Positions 1 through 8,226 of a DNA stretch of 50,829 bases are shown piece after piece. Below the pieces are notes generated by a model. The model was not told where the DNA came from. It did no database searches and worked only from the letters and a program-made list of their open reading frames with translations. The DNA is from Mediterraneibacter catenae (GTDB taxonomy: Bacteria > Bacillota > Clostridia > Lachnospirales > Lachnospiraceae): contig NZ_VMSO01000017.1 in the NCBI RefSeq assembly GCF_008691045.1, positions 1 through 50,829 on the forward strand, given 5' to 3'. Within the stretch, counting starts at the first letter, position 1; each line of letters starts with the position of its first letter. Made by a program: the position numbers and the translations under genes.

Positions 1-93
1 CTTTCTCAGACCGATAAATACGAATTTTCCTCTGGACGCAGCTCTCTATTCGATGTAAAATTATAGCATATTCAAAGGAAAGGAGATAACATT

Positions 94-351
94 ATGAGAT
101 CGATTGCTTATGTTATCACCGACAGGGTGGGGATTCATGCAAGGCCTGCCGGAATCGTCGTGAAGACGGCGCAGAAATACCAGTCAGAGATTTTTATCTA
201 CAAGGACGGGAAGCAGGCTGATGCCAAGAAACTGATGCAGCTTATGTCACTGGGAGTGAAGGGCGGCGAAGAAATCAGTGTGACAGCAGAGGGACCGGAT
301 GAAGAAGAAGCCTGTGCTGCCATGGAAAAAGTGTTAAAGGAAAATCTGTAG
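94..351 (+). CDS. HPr-family phosphocarrier protein, His15 present, Ser46 replaced
   Basis: An 85-residue protein with the HPr fold signature. The active-site motif GIHARPAG puts the phosphorylatable histidine at residue 15, so it could accept phosphate from enzyme I and pass it to EIIA domains in the cytoplasm. The second signature, LMQLMSLGV (residues 47-55), is also present. However, the residue at position 46, where Firmicute HPr carries the serine phosphorylated by HPr kinase, is Lys (K45-K46-L47). Such a protein should work in phosphotransfer but not as the CcpA corepressor. No ptsI lies beside it; inorganic pyrophosphatase follows 29 bp later. An AAGGAGA site precedes the ATG. It could be a specialised HPr rather than the general ptsH product, so no symbol is given. 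Confidence 0.9.
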   Translation: MRSIAYVITDRVGIHARPAGIVVKTAQKYQSEIFIYKDGKQADAKKLMQLMSLGVKGGEEISVTAEGPDEEEACAAMEKVLKENL

Positions 352-380
352 GAAAACTGCAGAAAAAACAGGAGGATGTT

Positions 381-956
381 ATGGGAAATATATGGCATGA
401 TATCAATGAAGACAGGATTTTCCCAACGGACTTTATCTCAGTGATCGAGATTTCCAAGGGAAGCAAGAAGAAATATGAGCTGGATAAGGAGACCGGGCTT
501 ATTATTCTTGACCGGGTTCTTTATACTTCTACACATTATCCGATGAACTACGGATTTATACCGCGCACCCTGGGCGACGACGGAGATCCTCTGGACGTGC
601 TGGTCATGTGTTCGGAACCGCTGGAGCCGATGACGCTGGTAAGATGTTACCCGATCGGCGTTATGAAGATGACAGACGGCGGAGCAGGGGATGAGAAAAT
701 TATTGCAATCCCGTGGGCTGATCCAACTTATGAGGCTTATACAGATATCTCGGAACTGCCGAAACATATTTTCGATGAAATCCGTCACTTCTTTAGTGTG
801 TATAAAGATCTGGAAGGCAAGAAGACTGCTGTGAACGAGTTTGAGGGGGCTCTCGGTGCTGTTCAGGTGATTGAAGAGTGTATCGACAGGTATAAGGAGA
901 AATACGGAGCTCAGGCCGAGAATGCTGTGGCTGGGGATAATACGGAAGAAAAATAA
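381..956 (+). CDS. ppa: Inorganic pyrophosphatase, family I
   Basis: This 191-residue soluble family I pyrophosphatase hydrolyses PPi to two phosphates and so pulls biosynthetic reactions forward in the cytoplasm. The metal-binding signature DGDPLDVLV is intact at about residues 68-76, and the upstream NYGFIPRT stretch and downstream KDLEGKK segment are typical. The length is a little above the usual 170-180, owing to a poorly conserved acidic tail ending near EEK. An AGGAGG site precedes the ATG at good distance. It is probably co-transcribed with the HPr-like gene upstream. Family I enzymes are less usual in Firmicutes than family II, but are common in anaerobic clostridia. Confidence 0.93.
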   Translation: MGNIWHDINEDRIFPTDFISVIEISKGSKKKYELDKETGLIILDRVLYTSTHYPMNYGFIPRTLGDDGDPLDVLVMCSEPLEPMTLVRCYPIGVMKMTDGGAGDEKIIAIPWADPTYEAYTDISELPKHIFDEIRHFFSVYKDLEGKKTAVNEFEGALGAVQVIEECIDRYKEKYGAQAENAVAGDNTEEK

Positions 957-1015
957 TCTCTGATACAGACGGGCATCAAGTATTACATAAGAAATGAAGG
1001 GAGAGATTTTATATT

Positions 1016-1342
1016 ATGGAAAAATTCAGCGATAATATTAAAAAAGTTATACTGGCCGGAATCGGTGCGGTAGCCGTTACAGCGGAGAAGTCAAAAGACC
1101 TGCTGGACGAGATGGTCGAGAAAGGCGAGCTGACTGTGGAGCAGGGAAAAGTGCTTAACGAGGAGCTGAAACATAATATCAAAAAGACGGTGAAGGAGAC
1201 GGCAGATAAAAAAGAAGCAGATAAGACTGTATCTGACAGTGATATTTCAGATCTGATAAGTCGGATGACGCCGGAGCAGCTTGCAGCACTCAAGGAGAAA
1301 CTTGCAGAGAAAGAAACAGCAGGAGAAGGCAAAAACGAATGA
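1016..1342 (+). CDS. Phasin-like coiled-coil protein
   Basis: A 108-residue, highly charged protein. The N-terminal part (residues 1-30) has a short apolar stretch, ILAGIGAVAVTAEKS, followed by long amphipathic helix rich in Lys and Glu. This layout (a small apolar segment, the motif LLDEMVEKGELTVEQGK, then a coiled coil) matches the phasin-like/PhaF-related family that in Clostridia is encoded directly upstream of AarF-type proteins. The stop overlaps the start of the next gene by 4 bp (ATGA), so the two are translationally coupled. No polyhydroxyalkanoate synthase is visible in the window, so a storage-granule role is doubtful; a membrane- or lipid-associated helper of the AarF protein is the better guess, as inference. 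Confidence 0.7.
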   Translation: MEKFSDNIKKVILAGIGAVAVTAEKSKDLLDEMVEKGELTVEQGKVLNEELKHNIKKTVKETADKKEADKTVSDSDISDLISRMTPEQLAALKEKLAEKETAGEGKNE

Positions 1343-2925
1343 GTACGATAGAGCCGATCGAATATAATTCGAGACTGCGCGAGATCACTGCCGTACTGCG
1401 GAAACATAATATTACGAGGGGAGTTACTCCGAAGAAACTGAGGGCTATCCTGGAGGATCTGGGACCGACGTTTATCAAGCTTGGTCAGATCATGTCCATG
1501 CATTCAGACATTTTGCCGAAGCGTTACTGTGATGAGCTGATGCTGCTGTGTTCGGAAGTGACTCCCATGCCGTTTGATGAAGTGATCTCTGTGATCGAAG
1601 GGTCCTATGGCCGCTCATGGAAGAGAGTATTCTCTTCCATAGAAGAGACGCCACAGGGCTCTGCTTCTATTGCCCAGGTTCACAGAGCCGTGCTGAAAAG
1701 CGGGGAAGAAGTTGTAGTAAAAGTCCAGAGAAAAGGCATCTATGAGAAGATGGCAAGAGACATAGATCTCCTCCACAAGGCAGTGAAACTAATGCCGCCT
1801 ATAAGTATCAAGGGCATGGCTGATCTTGACCTTGTACTCGATGAGATGTGGTCTGTGACGAGAGATGAGATGAATTTCCTTACAGAGGCGGCAAATATGG
1901 AAGAGTTTGCCCGGAGAAATAAGGATGTTACCTTTGTGGGGACTCCGATTCTCTATCAGCAGTACACGACAGTTAATGTGCTGGTCATGGAATATATTGA
2001 CGGATTCGGGATTGATGACAAAGAGGCACTGATTGAGCACGGATATGACCTCAAAGAGATTGGAAGCAAACTGGTCGATAATTATATAAAACAAGTGATG
2101 GACGATGGATTTTTCCACGCTGATCCCCATTCCGGCAATGTGAAGATCAGGGATGGAAAGATCATCTGGATTGATATGGGGATGATGGGGCGTCTCACTG
2201 AGCACGACCGGGAGATGATCGGAAAAGCAGTACAGGGCATTGCGTTAAATGACGTCGGTCTGATCCAGCAGGCGGTACTTGCCATTGGCGAGTTCAAGGA
2301 ACGACCGGATCAGAGAAAACTTTATGAGGATATCGAGGGGCTGTTGATGAAATACGGCAATACTGAGATGGGGCAGATCAATGTGGCGGCAATCACTACA
2401 GATCTGATGGATGTCATGAAAAATAACAAGATCAAGATGCCTCATGGTCTTACGATGCTGGCGCGCGGACTGACACATATGGAAGGTGTACTGGCAAATA
2501 TTGCTCCGGATATCAACATGGTCGAGATTGCTACGGCTCACATGTCAGGAGAGTTTTTCCGCAACTTTGATTTGAAAAAAGAATTGAAAAGCAGCGGCAA
2601 GAGTGTGCTTAAGTCATTCAGGAAAGCTCTGGATATTCCGTCTATGGTATCAGATATGATGAGCGGCTATCTGAAAGGTCAGGCGAAAGTCAATCTGGAT
2701 CTTCAGGTGACAGATGAACTGGCGCGTCTTCTGCGCCGTCTTGTAAGAAATATCGTTATGGGACTGTGGGTGATGGCTCTGCTCATCAGTTCGAGTATCA
2801 TATGCACAACCGATATGACGCCGAAGATCCTCGGGATTCCGGCATTAGGGGCATTCGGGTATCTGCTGGCATTTCTTATCATGATGTATGTATTTATAAG
2901 ACATGTCCTGACACGTAAAAAATAA
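1339..2925 (+). CDS. AarF/UbiB (ADCK/ABC1) family kinase-like protein
   Basis: A 528-residue member of the atypical kinase family that includes UbiB and ADCK proteins. Visible motifs in order: the family-specific KLGQ near residue 47, the Ala-rich loop GSASIAQVHRA, the VVVKVQ strand with the ATP-binding Lys, the catalytic-loop-like HADPHSGNVKI and the metal-binding IDMGMMG. Two hydrophobic helices at the C terminus (about residues 470-520) anchor it in the membrane. In proteobacteria the family supports ubiquinone synthesis. A fermentative anaerobe without evident quinones probably uses it for another lipid-related task, which is inferred. It overlaps the phasin-like gene by 4 bp and is followed 15 bp later by dgkA, another lipid-linked enzyme. 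Confidence 0.9.
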   Translation: MSTIEPIEYNSRLREITAVLRKHNITRGVTPKKLRAILEDLGPTFIKLGQIMSMHSDILPKRYCDELMLLCSEVTPMPFDEVISVIEGSYGRSWKRVFSSIEETPQGSASIAQVHRAVLKSGEEVVVKVQRKGIYEKMARDIDLLHKAVKLMPPISIKGMADLDLVLDEMWSVTRDEMNFLTEAANMEEFARRNKDVTFVGTPILYQQYTTVNVLVMEYIDGFGIDDKEALIEHGYDLKEIGSKLVDNYIKQVMDDGFFHADPHSGNVKIRDGKIIWIDMGMMGRLTEHDREMIGKAVQGIALNDVGLIQQAVLAIGEFKERPDQRKLYEDIEGLLMKYGNTEMGQINVAAITTDLMDVMKNNKIKMPHGLTMLARGLTHMEGVLANIAPDINMVEIATAHMSGEFFRNFDLKKELKSSGKSVLKSFRKALDIPSMVSDMMSGYLKGQAKVNLDLQVTDELARLLRRLVRNIVMGLWVMALLISSSIICTTDMTPKILGIPALGAFGYLLAFLIMMYVFIRHVLTRKK

Positions 2926-2940
2926 ACCGGAGAAAAGGCT

Positions 2941-3318
2941 ATGAAGAATAAAAAGAATCCGCTGACAGAGAGTTTCGGATATGCATTTGAGGGAATATGG
3001 ACCGGTATCCGCAATGAGAGGAACATGAAGATACATTGTCTTGCTATTATTGTCGTCACGCTGACAGGTACTTTGTTTCAGATCACTGCCATGGAGTGGT
3101 GTATCTGCCTTCTGCTGTTTGCTCTGGTTGCGGCTCTGGAACTTGTAAACACGGCAATCGAAGCAGTTGTCGATCTTGTTACGGAAGAGAAAAAGCCACT
3201 GGCAAAGATTGCGAAGGATACGGCTGCAGGAGCCGTGCTTTTTGCCGCGATAATATCGGTGATTATAGGCTGCATTATTTTCCTGCCATATGTATTGGAA
3301 CTGTTTGAGAAGATATGA
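2941..3318 (+). CDS. dgkA: Diacylglycerol/undecaprenol kinase DgkA
   Basis: A 125-residue small integral membrane kinase with three hydrophobic helices (about residues 30-47, 53-68, 98-119). The family signature ELVNTAIEAVVD is complete at about residues 62-73, followed by KIAKDTAAGAVL. In Gram-positive bacteria most members phosphorylate undecaprenol to feed the cell-wall carrier pool rather than diacylglycerol, so undecaprenol is the more likely substrate; this is family knowledge rather than something visible here. A GGAGAAAAGG site precedes the ATG. It lies 15 bp after the AarF-like gene, probably in the same operon. Confidence 0.92.
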   Translation: MKNKKNPLTESFGYAFEGIWTGIRNERNMKIHCLAIIVVTLTGTLFQITAMEWCICLLLFALVAALELVNTAIEAVVDLVTEEKKPLAKIAKDTAAGAVLFAAIISVIIGCIIFLPYVLELFEKI

Positions 3319-3419
3319 TACAATAACAGGGCAGGTGTGCTGTCGGGGCACATCCGGAAGAACCGATATCAATATTACACCAGATATAAAATGCGGCACA
3401 TGGAAAGGAAAGACATAAT

Positions 3420-4190
3420 ATGAGTGATAACAGTACATCAGTCACAAAACAGGAGACGCTTGCTGCTCTCCGGAATCCGGGAGAACTTTATGTGGTTATG
3501 TCAGCGGTGACAAAACTCCCTTTTGTAAAATGTGATGAAGAGACATATGATGATGAAATATTTTTGTATTACAGAGCGGATGACGCAAAAGAAAAAGCGC
3601 AGGAGCTCTTAAAAGACAGGTATCTGACAGCGGTGGCAAAACTGGAGGATAAGCAGCTTCTCCCGTTTTATACAAGCCTGTATACGATAGGAGTGAACTG
3701 TCTGGCTGTAAATCACGGGACAGATACTCAGATCAGTATTCAGCTTTCAGAACTGGTTGTGAGGAAAAATCCGGCGCAGCTGGATGATGGAAAGAAACTG
3801 ATCGAAAATCCGGCGCTGCAGTTGACTGCGATCTATTTTATGCAGGAGATGCGCCGACAGGAGAAACCCCAGCCGACGGAGGAGCTGAAAGAACTGCAAG
3901 AAGAGCTGCTTGCCCACTACAGTAAGGCGTCTTTTATCATAGCAGTACAGGAGGATAAGCAGATTCCGATATTAAAACAGAAAAACGGCGATATCTATCA
4001 GCCGATCTTTACTGATCTTCTGGAACTTCAGAAATTCAGCAAAGGGCAGAAGATGCGGACGGCAGTCATTCCGGCATCAAAGATTCCGGATATTCTGGTC
4101 AGCGCGGCGAAGGGCGTAGTAATCAACCCCCTGGGGGTCAATGTACAGCTCCAGGTAGCAAAGAAAAAGAAACCGGCTGCAGATGCGTGA
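3420..4190 (+). CDS. SseB-family protein
   Basis: A 256-residue soluble protein with the SseB-type N-terminal domain: an opening helix followed by GELYVVMSAVTKLPFV, a central strand-rich part (about 60-110), and a second half (about 150-250) that repeats the theme and ends in a Lys-rich tail. No catalytic motif is apparent. SseB-family proteins are widespread and mostly uncharacterised outside enterobacterial rhodanese-linked SseB. A GGAAAGGA site precedes the ATG. About 100 bp separate it from dgkA, so it may have its own promoter. The downstream GNAT is 33 bp away. Confidence 0.7.
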   Translation: MSDNSTSVTKQETLAALRNPGELYVVMSAVTKLPFVKCDEETYDDEIFLYYRADDAKEKAQELLKDRYLTAVAKLEDKQLLPFYTSLYTIGVNCLAVNHGTDTQISIQLSELVVRKNPAQLDDGKKLIENPALQLTAIYFMQEMRRQEKPQPTEELKELQEELLAHYSKASFIIAVQEDKQIPILKQKNGDIYQPIFTDLLELQKFSKGQKMRTAVIPASKIPDILVSAAKGVVINPLGVNVQLQVAKKKKPAADA

Positions 4191-4223
4191 CCGGGAAGTC
4201 CTTCACATCAACAGGAGGAGAAT

Positions 4224-4649
4224 ATGGCAATAGCAGTATACATAAGAAAAGAATATTTCCGTGCTGTCACTATTTCAGATAAGAGCGCGCATATTCTGGA
4301 ATTCCAGTACCGTCCGCAGACAGTGGATGTGTTTGAAGACGGATATCAGGTGTTCCATATGGAATATATCCTTGAGAGCAAGACAAAAGCACAGATCATG
4401 GAGTTTTATCTGACTGATTTTACCCTGCGGGGAAAAGGATACGGTACTGTATGCATGAATGAGATAGCTGATCAGCTCGGCAAAAAAGGTGTCACGCTGA
4501 TCACTGCGCCGACGGGCTATGAACTTGCACCGCTCGGCTATACCGGGCCGGATCAGTATCGCGAGCTGATGGCAGGGTTTTATGAGAAAGTCGGTTTTTC
4601 AATCAGTGGAGACGGCGATATTGCTATGAAAATTATAGAGGTACAATAA
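4224..4649 (+). CDS. GNAT-family N-acetyltransferase
   Basis: A 141-residue protein that fits the GNAT fold. The acetyl-CoA pyrophosphate loop is seen as RGKGYG (about residues 71-76) after a beta-strand (IMEFYLTDF), and the C-terminal FYEKVGFSISG motif corresponds to the usual final helix-strand. The acceptor substrate cannot be told. The start follows a perfect AGGAGG site. It is likely co-transcribed with the SseB-family gene. Downstream of its stop a new promoter begins (4702-4731), so this is probably the last gene of the unit. Confidence 0.7.
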   Translation: MAIAVYIRKEYFRAVTISDKSAHILEFQYRPQTVDVFEDGYQVFHMEYILESKTKAQIMEFYLTDFTLRGKGYGTVCMNEIADQLGKKGVTLITAPTGYELAPLGYTGPDQYRELMAGFYEKVGFSISGDGDIAMKIIEVQ

Positions 4650-4701
4650 CTATGTATAAATTGCACAGATTTTGAAAAGAAATTTAGGCAATATTGCTGA
4701 G

Positions 4702-4731
4702 TTGACTATTGAGACAAAAACTGTATATACT
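4702..4731 (+). promoter_or_regulatory. Sigma-A promoter of the ptsG-type gene
   Basis: TTGACT at 4702-4707 and TATACT at 4726-4731 are separated by 18 bp, a near-consensus sigma-A promoter. The expected start near 4738 lies about 20 nt before the antiterminator target, as in other BglG/LicT-controlled operons. Confidence 0.75.
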
Positions 4732-4756
4732 AAATACGGAAAATGAATACGTCAGA

Positions 4757-4787
4757 TAGTGTGTTACTGTATATCAGGCATAAACTA
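4757..4787 (+). promoter_or_regulatory. RAT: ribonucleic antiterminator target for a BglG/LicT/GlcT-type protein
   Basis: This stretch has the core GTTACTG and CAGGC elements in the spacing of known LicT/SacT/GlcT RNA targets, and its ends pair (TAGT at 4757-4760 with ACTA at 4784-4787). Its 3' part (from 4778) is shared with the 5' arm of the terminator 4778-4828, so RNA-protein binding here would exclude the terminator. The cognate protein is probably the antiterminator encoded at 7393-8226. Confidence 0.8.
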
Positions 4788-4828
4788 TCCTTTTAACAGA
4801 AATAAAAGGATTAGTTTATGCTTTTTTT
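4778..4828 (+). terminator. Intrinsic terminator in the ptsG leader, overlapping the RAT
   Basis: GCATAAACTATCCTTTT (4778-4794) pairs with the region 4804-4821, with one unpaired base, and is followed by seven Ts (4822-4828). It lies about 290 bp upstream of the EIICBA start, so without antitermination transcription should stop here. Confidence 0.85.
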
Positions 4829-4851
4829 GCGTGAAAGCTACAAGCCGTGCA

Positions 4852-4907
4852 CCTGAGTGAAGAAAGAGGAAAGAAAGCTTGCTTTCGTAGGCTCTTTCTC
4901 ACTCAGG
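4852..4907. repeat. Imperfect hairpin between the leader terminator and the 68-bp repeats
   Basis: CCTGAGTGA at 4852-4860 is matched by its reverse complement at 4899-4907. Inside, AAAGAG and AAGC find partners in CTCTTT and GCTT. It directly abuts the 68-bp tandem repeat, suggesting that both belong to one inserted element within the leader. It could also act as an RNA structure in the long untranslated region. Confidence 0.6.
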
Positions 4908-4912
4908 TATAG

Positions 4913-5064
4913 GGCGCCAGCCCGCGACCGAGATGGAGCGGAGGCGGAATCGAGGTGCGCAGCACGGCTGGAAAGTGCAGGGCGCCAGCCTGCGACCGAG
5001 ATGGAGCGGAGGCGGAATCGAGGTGCGCAGCACGGCTGGAAAGTGCAGGGCGCCAGCCCGCGAC
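4913..5064. repeat. Tandem repeat: two 68-bp units plus a 16-bp partial copy
   Basis: Unit 1 is 4913-4980 and unit 2 is 4981-5048; they differ at one base (CCC versus CCT after GGCGCCAG). A third, partial copy occupies 5049-5064. Each begins with GGCGCCAGCC and continues with a GCGACCGAGATGGAGCGGAG core. The repeats lie in the untranslated leader of the PTS gene, and the opening resembles the 33-bp repeat found twice near 35.9 kb. The sequence is open in one frame, but that frame has no independent support as protein. Confidence 0.9.
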
Positions 5065-5121
5065 TCATATGGAACACAGGAAAGGACGCATTCAGAGATG
5101 AGAGTTAAAGGAGGAAAGAAA

Positions 5122-7323
5122 ATGAAAGACAAGATTTTCGGAGTTTTGCAGAGAGTCGGACGAAGCTTTATGCTTCCGATCGCAATCCTTCCCGTGGCCG
5201 GACTTCTGCTCGGGATCGGAAGTTCTTTTACCAATGCAACTATGATCGAGACATATGGGCTCGAGAGCATCCTGGGCGAGGGGACAATTCTGAATGCGCT
5301 GCTTACGATCATGAGCAGTGCAGGAAATGTTATTTTTGATAATCTGCCGCTGATCTTTGCAGTAGGCGTTGCCATTGGCATGGCAAAAAAGGAGAAAGAG
5401 GTTGCAGCACTTGCAGCAATGATTTCATTCTTCGTTATGCATATCTGCATTAATGCGATGCTGGAGATACAGGGGGATATCCTGGCTGACGGCACGATTG
5501 CGGAACATGTACTGGACGGTACGATCACCAGTGTGTGCGGCATTCAGTCACTGCAGATGGGTGTATTCGGAGGAATTGTAGTAGGACTGGGGGTAGCGGC
5601 GCTGCACAACAGATTCTATAAGATCCAGCTTCCAAACGCACTGTCATTCTTCGGCGGCTCAAGATTTGTACCGATTATTTCTACTATCACTTATGTCGGC
5701 GTGGGAATTCTCATGTATTTTGTATGGCCATATGTGCAGGAAGGAATCTATGCGCTGGGCGGACTTGTCACAGGTACCGGATATTTCGGAACACTGATCT
5801 TTGGTATTATCAAACGTGCATTGATTCCGTTTGGACTTCATCATGTATTTTATCTTCCGTTCTGGCAGACTGCAGTGGGCGGTACAATGGAAGTGGCAGG
5901 ACAGCTTGTTCAGGGCGGACAGAACATTTTCTTTGCACAGCTTGCTGATCCGAATACAGTACATTTCAGTGCGGATGCAACAAGATATTTCTCTGGTGAG
6001 TTTATCTTTATGATCTTCGGGCTTCCGGGAGCGGCTCTGGCGATGTACCGCTGCGCAAGACCGGAGAAAAAGAAACAGGCGGGTGGACTTTTGCTCTCTG
6101 CAGCACTTGCATCAATGATGACAGGTATTACAGAGCCGATCGAATTTTCTTTCCTGTTTGTAGCACCGATGTTGTTTGTAGTGCAGGTCATTCTTGCAGG
6201 AGCGGCATATATGATCGCGCATATATTGAACATTGCAGTGGGACTTACATTTTCTGGAGGTTTTCTGGATCTGCTGTTGTTTGGTATTCTGCAGGGCAAT
6301 GACAAGACGAGCTGGCTGCTTATTATCCCTGTGGGAGTAATTTATTTCTTGCTGTACTATTTTATCTTCAAATTCCTGATCCAGAAATTCAATCTGAAGA
6401 CACCGGGACGTGAGGAGGATGACGAAGAGACAAAGCTGTTCACAAAGGCAGATTACCGTGCAAAACAGGGGGCAACAGCTGCAGGTGCCGCCTCTCAGGC
6501 AGGCGATGATGAGAAGAGCATCCTGATCACACAGGGACTCGGAGGAAAGAAGAATATCTCTGATGTAGACTGCTGTGCGACAAGACTGCGATGCACGGTC
6601 GTAAAACCGGAGCTTGTAAGCGAGAGTATCTTAAAAGCAACATCTCCGTCAGGTATTATCCGCAAAGGACAAGGAATTCAGATTATTTACGGACCGTCAG
6701 TAGCAGTGATCAAATCAAATCTGGAGGATTATCTTGAGACAGCCCCGAATGAGGAGTATATCGCGGATGAGGCGCCAGAGGAAAATGCTGCTCAGATTCG
6801 GACAGCGGACAAGGAAGACGGTACAAAGAAAGAGACGGAAGACACGCACACCGGAGGTAAGGTAAAGAAGGTCCTCTGCTCCCCGGTGCTCGGAGAAGCA
6901 GCAGAGATCACTGAGGCGTCCGATGAGGCATTTGCCGGAAAGATGATGGGAGATGGATACATTGTAAGACCGGAAGAGGGGATGGTTTATGCTCCGGAGG
7001 ATGCAACGGTATCGTTTGTATTTCCGTCAAAACATGCGGTCGGGCTGCTTAGTGACGACGGAGTGGAGTACCTGATCCACATAGGGGTTGATACAGTCAA
7101 TTTAAATGGTGAGGGATTCGAGGCGTTTGTTAAAGACGGAGACCGTGTGAAAAAAGGTGACAAGCTCATTGGTTTTGATATAAAATATATAAAGGAACAT
7201 GCGAAGTCCGACGAGTGCATTATTGTATTTACAAGTCTTCAGGAGGGTGAGGAGATCCGCCTTGCAAAAGCAGGAGCAGTAAATGCTCTGGATGAAGCGG
7301 CGGAGATTATTACTTTTAACTGA
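5122..7323 (+). CDS. ptsG: PTS glucose-type EIICBA transporter
   Basis: A 733-residue fused permease that imports and phosphorylates a hexose, probably glucose. Domain order: EIIC membrane domain (about 1-425, starting with LQRVGRSFMLPIAILPVAG and containing GITEPIEF), EIIB (about 462-545) and EIIA (about 590-730). The phospho-cysteine of EIIB is C485 in DVDCCATRLR, with an extra Cys at 484. EIIA carries H638 (SKHAVG) and H653 (LIHIGVDTV), 15 residues apart as in Crr. The ATG at 5122 follows AAAGGAGG; the longer open frame upstream runs through the 68-bp repeats and is rejected as coding. The N terminus looks more like PtsG than NagE, but N-acetylglucosamine or another glucoside cannot be ruled out. 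Control is by antitermination in the leader. Confidence 0.93.
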   Translation: MKDKIFGVLQRVGRSFMLPIAILPVAGLLLGIGSSFTNATMIETYGLESILGEGTILNALLTIMSSAGNVIFDNLPLIFAVGVAIGMAKKEKEVAALAAMISFFVMHICINAMLEIQGDILADGTIAEHVLDGTITSVCGIQSLQMGVFGGIVVGLGVAALHNRFYKIQLPNALSFFGGSRFVPIISTITYVGVGILMYFVWPYVQEGIYALGGLVTGTGYFGTLIFGIIKRALIPFGLHHVFYLPFWQTAVGGTMEVAGQLVQGGQNIFFAQLADPNTVHFSADATRYFSGEFIFMIFGLPGAALAMYRCARPEKKKQAGGLLLSAALASMMTGITEPIEFSFLFVAPMLFVVQVILAGAAYMIAHILNIAVGLTFSGGFLDLLLFGILQGNDKTSWLLIIPVGVIYFLLYYFIFKFLIQKFNLKTPGREEDDEETKLFTKADYRAKQGATAAGAASQAGDDEKSILITQGLGGKKNISDVDCCATRLRCTVVKPELVSESILKATSPSGIIRKGQGIQIIYGPSVAVIKSNLEDYLETAPNEEYIADEAPEENAAQIRTADKEDGTKKETEDTHTGGKVKKVLCSPVLGEAAEITEASDEAFAGKMMGDGYIVRPEEGMVYAPEDATVSFVFPSKHAVGLLSDDGVEYLIHIGVDTVNLNGEGFEAFVKDGDRVKKGDKLIGFDIKYIKEHAKSDECIIVFTSLQEGEEIRLAKAGAVNALDEAAEIITFN

Positions 7324-7392
7324 TTGTTTTATGAAGATTTCGCACGGGGAAAATAACGGTTATCTACTGAGCGGGAAAGGTTATGAGAGGGT

Positions 7393-8226
7393 ATGTATCG
7401 AATCATAAAAGTGCTGAACAATAATGGGATCCTTGTGTATCACAATGAAACAGGAAGAGAATTGATTCTGATGGGAAATGGTGTCGGTTTCGGAAAGAAA
7501 CCGACACAACAGATCGAAGATATGCCCGGTGCGAAAGTTTATTCCCTTGTCACAAGACAGAAACAGCAGTCCGTATTAAAAGTAGTCAACGGTATACAGC
7601 CGGGGTTTATCGAAGCAGCCGGCCGCATCATCGAAGAGGCGGAGAAAGTATTCAGCGAAGTGAATCATGAAATCCTGCTTCCTATGGCAGATCATATCGC
7701 TCTTGCGGCTAAGAGGGCAAAAGAGAATCGTCAGATCCCGAATCCGTTTACTCCGGATATCCGTGTGCTCTTCTCTAAAGAGTACACAGTCGCTATGCGC
7801 GGCCGGGATATCATCCGGGAAATGATGGGGTATGAGATATCAGACGATGAGGTCGGGTTCCTCACACTCCATATTCATGCAGGTTTGTCGGATGAACAGG
7901 TATCTGTGACGCTGGATACCACGAGAATCATCAACGAGGGAATACGGATGATCGAAAAAGGGTTCAGTCGGAAACTCCAGGAGGATTCACTGGCGTATAC
8001 TCGTCTGATGAGCCACCTTTACTATATGGTGGCGCGGACAAGAAACGGGGAGTCTACAAAGGTAGATTTTAATGACTTTATCTTTACAAATTATCCTGAG
8101 ACGGGCCGGGTGGCGGAGATGGTCTGCAGCTATATGGGAAACGAGCTGAAAAAACCTGTTGCAAAAGAGGAAATCGGATTTCTGGCGATCCATATTCAAA
8201 GGGTAATATCTCCGGAAACGTTGTAG
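7393..8226 (+). CDS. BglG/LicT/GlcT-type transcription antiterminator
   Basis: A 277-residue RNA-binding antiterminator. Residues 1-55 form the CAT domain (MYRIIKVLNNNGILV, then GNGVGFGKK), which binds the RAT hairpin. Two PTS-regulation domains follow: PRD1 (about 65-172) with histidines in NHEILLPMADHI and LTLHIHAG, and PRD2 (about 173-277) with MSHLYYMVAR and FLAIHIQRVI. In this family phosphorylation by the cognate EII or HPr controls activity. It follows the EIICBA gene by 69 bp and presumably acts on the RAT/terminator at 4757-4828, forming a self-contained sugar switch. Which member (GlcT or LicT) it is cannot be settled by motif alone. Confidence 0.93.
   Translation: MYRIIKVLNNNGILVYHNETGRELILMGNGVGFGKKPTQQIEDMPGAKVYSLVTRQKQQSVLKVVNGIQPGFIEAAGRIIEEAEKVFSEVNHEILLPMADHIALAAKRAKENRQIPNPFTPDIRVLFSKEYTVAMRGRDIIREMMGYEISDDEVGFLTLHIHAGLSDEQVSVTLDTTRIINEGIRMIEKGFSRKLQEDSLAYTRLMSHLYYMVARTRNGESTKVDFNDFIFTNYPETGRVAEMVCSYMGNELKKPVAKEEIGFLAIHIQRVISPETL

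Noticed and set aside
1009..1503. Long minus-strand open frame opposite the phasin-like and aarF genes
   Set aside because: It is a shadow of well-supported plus-strand genes, Ser-rich and without ribosome site. The same applies to the other long antisense frames, such as 32564-33328 and 5910-6305.
4913..5064. CRISPR array
   Set aside because: The units are directly tandem without spacers, only two full copies exist and no cas gene is present.
4857..5108. Open frame over the 68-bp repeats, and an in-frame upstream extension of the EIICBA gene to 4933
   Set aside because: Both are created by the repeat, whose length lets frames stay open. The EIICBA domain begins at 5122 behind a strong ribosome site, and nothing upstream resembles a protein.
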